Positions 60,358 through 64,000 of a stretch of 64,000 bases of DNA are shown piece by piece. Both the position numbers and the translations under genes were made by a program. Within the stretch, counting starts at the first letter, position 1; the number at the start of each line of letters is the position of its first letter. Source of the stretch: Myxococcales bacterium (GTDB taxonomy: Bacteria > Myxococcota > Polyangia > Nannocystales > Nannocystaceae); NCBI GenBank assembly GCA_016793465.1, contig JAEUJW010000020.1, positions 62,001 to 126,000 on the forward strand. Direction: 5' to 3'. Below the pieces are notes generated by a model, which saw only the letters and a program-made list of their open reading frames with translations, had not been told where the DNA came from and made no database searches.

Positions 60358-62139
60358 TCAGTAGCCGCGGCTCGTCAGCCACATGCGGATCTGGGCGGGG
60401 CGGCCGGCGATGAAGTTCAGCAGGTCCTGGTGGCGGTTCTGGAAGGTCCCGAAGTCGTACTCTTTGCGGGGGTCCTCCATCACCGCCGGCGAGATCTGGG
60501 TGAACACCTCGTCGGCCTTGGCGGCGAGGTCCAGCGACTCGAACAGGTCGTTGACCTCGTGCAGCCTGGCGGCGAAGGCCGCCTCGCAGTCGGGCTCCTG
60601 CAGGCAGCGGACGGCGAGCACGCCCTCGGCGCCCCAGGGGTCCTGCTCCTGGTTGAAGGTCTGGTCGATGCCGGTCGAGATCGGGGTCCAGAGCCCGGTG
60701 GTCGGGTCGTGGTAGACGCGGTAGTTGTTCTTGATCTTGAACGCGTAGTTGTCCCAGTGGGCGATGACGCTCTCGGCCGCCCAGGTGGTCAGGAACGCGT
60801 CGAAGTCGAAGATCTGGGCGATCGCCGGGTAGTACTCGCCGTCGGGGATGGCCTCGACCTGGGTGATCATGGCGCGCAGCGGCGAGTAGTCGAGGGGGTC
60901 GCCGGCGGGGTTCGGCTCGCTGCACGGGCCCGGGGAGAACTCGCGGGTCAGGCAGGTCGTGTCCACGTCGTCGGTCGGCGGGAGGTTGCCCGACACGAGG
61001 TCGCACCAGTAGGTGCCCTCGTACATCATGCCGTCGTTGCTGGCGAACCAGCGGGCGAGGAAGCGGCGGTCGATGGTCTCGACGTGCTGGTACACGCCCC
61101 ACAGCTCGTCGTTGACGAACAGGCGCACGTGGGCGATGCGCGGGGTGGGCATGCCGGCGGCGCGGAAGTAGTGGTAGCCGACGCGCTCGTGGCTGGCCGA
61201 GTTGTCCTGCACGCCGTTGTTGAACGTGAAGTGCTTCTGGCCCATCAGGCGCCGCTCGCCGGGGCAGCCCGGCAGCGAGGGGTCGTCCCACTCGAGGTTG
61301 ACCTTGAACGACGCCTTGCCGCCGAGGTCGCGCGACGAGCCGCAGCCGCCCTTCACCTTGATGCCCACGTTGGGGAACGTCTGGCCCTCGAAGCGCAGGC
61401 TGCCGGTATAATAATTGCGGTCGAACGGCACGCAGCCCGGCGGTTTGGCCTCGGCGTTGATATTATCAAAGCTGTCGGGGGGGATGTCGAGGTAGAAGTC
61501 GCGGACGAGAGACTCGTCGAACAGGGCGGTGCTGCCGTCGTCGGTGCGAAACAGCAGGTCGGGGCTCCACGGGCCGTAGTCGCTGCATTCGCCGTGGTCG
61601 TCGCGGTAGCGCATGCGCACGACGTGGTCCTCCCACTCCTCGAGGGCGGTGGCACTATCGGCGGTGAAGCTGCCGTCGGCGAGGGTGATGCCGGGCGGGG
61701 GCGCGGCGCCGGCGAGCTCGGCGGACCACACCACCTCGTCGGGCACGCCGTCGCGGACGCGCAGGATCTGGACCTCGACGCCGCCGTACACGTCGCCGGG
61801 GTCGGCGTCCACGAAGGCCGAGCCGGAGATCACGAGGTTGTCCGCGGTGATGTCGATGTGACCCGCTGCGGGGCTCTGCACGGTCGGCGCGGCCGGCGGC
61901 GTGTTGGCCGGGCAGACCGGCCCGGTGGTCGCGTCGCTGCCCGGGCTCGACGGGTCCGGCGCGGTCGAGCCGGAGTCGGGGTCGGGGGCGCTGCTGCTCG
62001 GCTCGGGGTCGGTGTTCCCGGACGTCTGCGGTCCCGGGCCGGTGGCGTCGGACGAATCCTCGGAGCTGGAGTGGCAGGCGGTCGCGGCGAGCGCCGCGAG
62101 CAACAGGGAGGGGCCGCGGGAGTAAGCAGAAATCGTCAT
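60358..62139 (-). CDS. CotH-type kinase lipoprotein
   Basis: A 593-aa lipoprotein (lipobox ALAATAC) with a long Ser/Pro/Asp linker. A fibronectin-like domain (APTVQSPAAGHIDITADNLV) precedes the CotH domain: YTGSLRFEGQTFPNVGIKVK, GGKASFKVNLEWDD, HVRLFVNDELWGVYQHVETI, then WAAESVIAHWDNYAFKIKNN and TGIDQTF. The W-D-N-Y-A and GIDQTF segments match the metal- and ATP-binding residues of CotH kinases, which phosphorylate surface proteins. It should act outside the cytoplasm; ATP supply there is an open question for the family. Confidence 0.88.
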   Translation of the reverse strand: MTISAYSRGPSLLLAALAATACHSSSEDSSDATGPGPQTSGNTDPEPSSSAPDPDSGSTAPDPSSPGSDATTGPVCPANTPPAAPTVQSPAAGHIDITADNLVISGSAFVDADPGDVYGGVEVQILRVRDGVPDEVVWSAELAGAAPPPGITLADGSFTADSATALEEWEDHVVRMRYRDDHGECSDYGPWSPDLLFRTDDGSTALFDESLVRDFYLDIPPDSFDNINAEAKPPGCVPFDRNYYTGSLRFEGQTFPNVGIKVKGGCGSSRDLGGKASFKVNLEWDDPSLPGCPGERRLMGQKHFTFNNGVQDNSASHERVGYHYFRAAGMPTPRIAHVRLFVNDELWGVYQHVETIDRRFLARWFASNDGMMYEGTYWCDLVSGNLPPTDDVDTTCLTREFSPGPCSEPNPAGDPLDYSPLRAMITQVEAIPDGEYYPAIAQIFDFDAFLTTWAAESVIAHWDNYAFKIKNNYRVYHDPTTGLWTPISTGIDQTFNQEQDPWGAEGVLAVRCLQEPDCEAAFAARLHEVNDLFESLDLAAKADEVFTQISPAVMEDPRKEYDFGTFQNRHQDLLNFIAGRPAQIRMWLTSRGY

Positions 62140-62343
62140 GGTGCGCTCGAATGCGGCCGGGCTCGGGAATGCACCGAGACGCGGCTCGCGGGCCAGAAAG
62201 GGCAATGATGATACCACGGGTCGCGAGCGGGTCACAGCGGCGGAACGGCGCTGTCACGTTCCGGTGTGCGCTCGATCGTGCGGCGCGCGGGCGCGTCACG
62301 GAGGCGGGTGTGGAGATAACCGGGGTGCCGGCGCGTCAGGGGC

Positions 62344-63399
62344 TCACAGCGGGACGACGTCGTTGCACACGCCGTCGACGATCTCGATGGCCTGCATGAA
62401 GGCGGCCTCGAGGTTGCCCTGGCAGAGGTCCCAGAACAGGCCGCGGTCGGCGTCGACGAACGTCTGGGTGATCGTGCGCAGGTTGTCGGCGGGGTCGGCG
62501 CTGCCGTAGGGGCCCTCGCAGTCGGAGTTGCCGCCGATGCCGAGGAAGATGACCTCGTCGATGGTGCCCTTGGCGTCGATGATGCGCTGGGTGATCTCGT
62601 CGGTGGTGATGCCGCCGAACAGCTCCTCGTCCTCATCGGTGATGGCGACGACCAGCAGCAGGGCGTCGTCGCGCAGGAAGCCGGCGTTGATGCCGCTGAC
62701 GAGCTCGGGCGTCAGCGAGTCGGAGGCGGCGCGGGCGGGCTGCTCGTCGTCGTCGTTGGTGGTGTCGCACATGTCCGGCGTGTTGTTGTAGCCGCTCTGG
62801 CTGAGCGCCGTGACGCACTGGTATTCGGCGGTGAGGGTCGGCGAGGTCGAGACCATCCAGTTGGTGCCGGTCGAGAAGTTGCAGGCGCCGCCGGTGCCGG
62901 TGTTGTGGTAGTGGGCCGGGGTCGGGCAGGCGTCGATGACGGCGAGGTGGAAGTCGTCGATGCCGTTGCCGACCTGCAGGAGGGCGGCGGGGAACGAGTC
63001 GAACACCGGGCCGGTGAGCGCGGCGATCTCCTCGGCCATGCTGCCGGAGTTGTCGATGGCGAAGATGACGTCGACCTTGCGGCAGGCCTCGTCGAAGCCG
63101 GACTCGCCGAATTCGGCGAATGTGGTGTCGACGTTGGAGAGGCTCGAGAATGTGGTGTCGCTGCCGGTCGGGCCGTCGGTGCCCGTGGTCTCGGTCTCGC
63201 CGGCGGTGGCGGTGGAGACGGTCGTGACGGTCGTGACCGTCGTGATCGACGTGCTCATCATGGTATTCGCGCCGGTGCCGGTGCCGGAGGCGGCGTCTTC
63301 ACCCTCGACGGGGGCGTCGGAGCAGGCCGCGAGGAGGGCGGCGCAGGCGAGCACGCGGAGCCGGGCAGGTGCGTTTTTGCCAGGATAAAGTCGACGCAT
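62344..63399 (-). CDS. VWA-domain lipoprotein
   Basis: A 351-aa protein with lipobox (ALLAAC) and a Thr/Val-rich linker (TSITTVTTVTTVSTATAG). The von Willebrand A domain carries the MIDAS motif DVIFAIDNSGSM and continues LQVGNGIDDFHLAVIDACPT, LVVAITDEDEELFGG and EVIFLGIGGNSDCEGPYGSA. It binds ligands through a metal ion and is common in myxobacterial surface proteins. Several Cys pairs are present. It is monocistronic. Confidence 0.88.
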   Translation of the reverse strand: MRRLYPGKNAPARLRVLACAALLAACSDAPVEGEDAASGTGTGANTMMSTSITTVTTVTTVSTATAGETETTGTDGPTGSDTTFSSLSNVDTTFAEFGESGFDEACRKVDVIFAIDNSGSMAEEIAALTGPVFDSFPAALLQVGNGIDDFHLAVIDACPTPAHYHNTGTGGACNFSTGTNWMVSTSPTLTAEYQCVTALSQSGYNNTPDMCDTTNDDDEQPARAASDSLTPELVSGINAGFLRDDALLLVVAITDEDEELFGGITTDEITQRIIDAKGTIDEVIFLGIGGNSDCEGPYGSADPADNLRTITQTFVDADRGLFWDLCQGNLEAAFMQAIEIVDGVCNDVVPL

Positions 63400-63852
63400 T
63401 CGCCAGTGTCTGGTGGAGGCCGCGGGGCTGTCAAGCGCGGCGCCTGCGGGGTGCGGGCCTGACGGGTCCGGGGCCCCGCCCGGGGTCGGCGGCAATGCAC
63501 CGACCGAGCGGCGCGTCGAGGCGAGCGAATGCTCCGCGCCTCGCGCGCCGCGCGATCGCGGCGCGTGGGGCCGGCGGCGCGTGCGGGCGTTGCCCGGGTG
63601 CGCACCCGAGGACTGTGGAGATATCGTGGCTCGTGGTGATGGGATATCGAGGATCGATATGTGCGTCGGGCCGAACTGAACCCGTGGCTTGACGGCGCTG
63701 TGGGTCAGGCTGAGAGCGGGGAATGGGCGTCGTAGATCACGAGGAGAACGCGGAAAGAATCCCCGCGTGGAGGGCGACACTTTGAGGGCGATGGGGGATA
63801 GAGGGGACGGGCGGGCGTCGACGGGCGCGGGGAACTGCTGTAGGTTGGCGAG
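63400..63852. other. Non-coding stretch
   Basis: No gene supported. The region 63620-63670 contains repeated GATATCG-type words (GGAGATATCGTGG, GGGATATCGAGGATCGATATG) that could be regulator sites for either flanking gene. Confidence 0.4.
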
Positions 63853-64000
63853 GTGCCGGTCCCTGGTCGCCTGATTCTGCTGCTGCTCCCGCTCGCGTGC
63901 ACACCGGCGACGACCGCTCCGGCGCCGGCTTCTTCGCCGGCTTCTTCGCCGGCGACGAGGCCGACGAGCGCCTCTTCGACGGCGCCGGCGGAGACCTGCC
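63853..64000 (+). CDS. Start of a lipoprotein (cut by window edge)
   Basis: From a GTG the frame reads VPVPGRLILLLLPLACTPAT, a signal peptide ending in a lipobox (LPLAC), then a Ser/Ala/Pro/Thr linker (APASSPASSPATRPTS). A short direct repeat GCCGGCTTCTTC is present. Only 49 residues are in the window, so the function cannot be judged. Confidence 0.65.
   Translation, partial: MPVPGRLILLLLPLACTPATTAPAPASSPASSPATRPTSASSTAPAETC

Overview
The window reads as a chromosomal segment of a very GC-rich myxobacterium, most like the Nannocystaceae (Nannocystis/Plesiocystis type). The grounds are: many lipoproteins with a lipobox followed by a Ser/Thr/Gly/Asp-rich linker, two proteins built of the cysteine-rich myxobacterial disulfide repeat (CGDG...CDDGN...C), an AgmX/PglI-type protein, a DUF2330 protein, RCC1 and CotH-like surface proteins, and a Hanks-type kinase next to an ECF sigma factor. 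No rRNA, tRNA or CRISPR array was seen. Most coding assignments come from reading translated sequence, so family names are by eye.

Layout. 0-4 kb: a membrane protein with an N-terminal death-like/effector-associated helical domain, divergent from a compact RiPP-like operon (Trp-rich repeat precursor, radical SAM/SPASM enzyme, HExxH protein). 4-8 kb: secreted alpha/beta hydrolase, lipoprotein amidohydrolase, beta-barrel-like protein carrying seven palindromic repeats, and a small lipoprotein, tightly overlapped as an operon. 7.8-10 kb: cytochrome P450 translationally coupled to a double-HTH TetR regulator under a 38-bp perfect operator palindrome. 10-14 kb: CheY-like regulator, YCII protein, GT87-like mannosyltransferase, lipoproteins. 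14-17 kb: ECF sigma factor divergent from a kinase whose Gly-rich tail is frameshifted and cut off at a junction with gene debris. 17-20.3 kb: AgmX/PglI-domain and DUF2330 lipoproteins with an 84-bp tandem duplication, then a Cys-rich lipoprotein.

20.3-26.7 kb: a second, more unusual cluster: a protein with seven CL(K/S)(V/I) motifs in Pro-rich spacers, an overlapping unknown gene, a SPASM radical SAM enzyme overlapping a B12-type radical SAM enzyme that is fused to a protein-isoaspartate methyltransferase domain, and a divergent metallo-beta-lactamase-fold protein. This is the best candidate for an undescribed peptide-modification system here.

26.8-34.6 kb: DoxX-like, EF-hand, DUF2243, GlsB/YeaQ, PEGA and RCC1 proteins. 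34.8-41.2 kb: a three-gene operon (LysM protein, 1350-aa protein with Cys/His-hydrolase-like and degenerate M23-like parts, histone-tail-like protein). 41.2-45.6 kb: gene debris, a cytochrome c/copper monooxygenase fusion and a large 2OG-Fe(II) oxygenase.

45.69-50.88 kb: a 5.2-kb integrated element bounded by a 12-bp direct repeat that regenerates the last codons (Cys-Phe-Glu-Gln-stop) of a DUF1554 lipoprotein gene; it carries RhuM, an unknown partner, a MerR-like protein, two small genes, a decayed stretch and a tyrosine integrase. 50.9-64 kb: ordinary myxobacterial accessory genes: DUF1554 lipoprotein, double FKBP isomerase, FGE-sulfatase protein, DUF2505, LIC_10091-like protein, SGNH hydrolase with a 27-bp repeat array, cysteine-less glutaredoxin homologue, CotH and VWA lipoproteins.

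A dispersed 18-20-bp palindrome (CTGTCC...GGACAG) recurs about 18 times, mostly inside lipoprotein genes and in one fixed codon phase.
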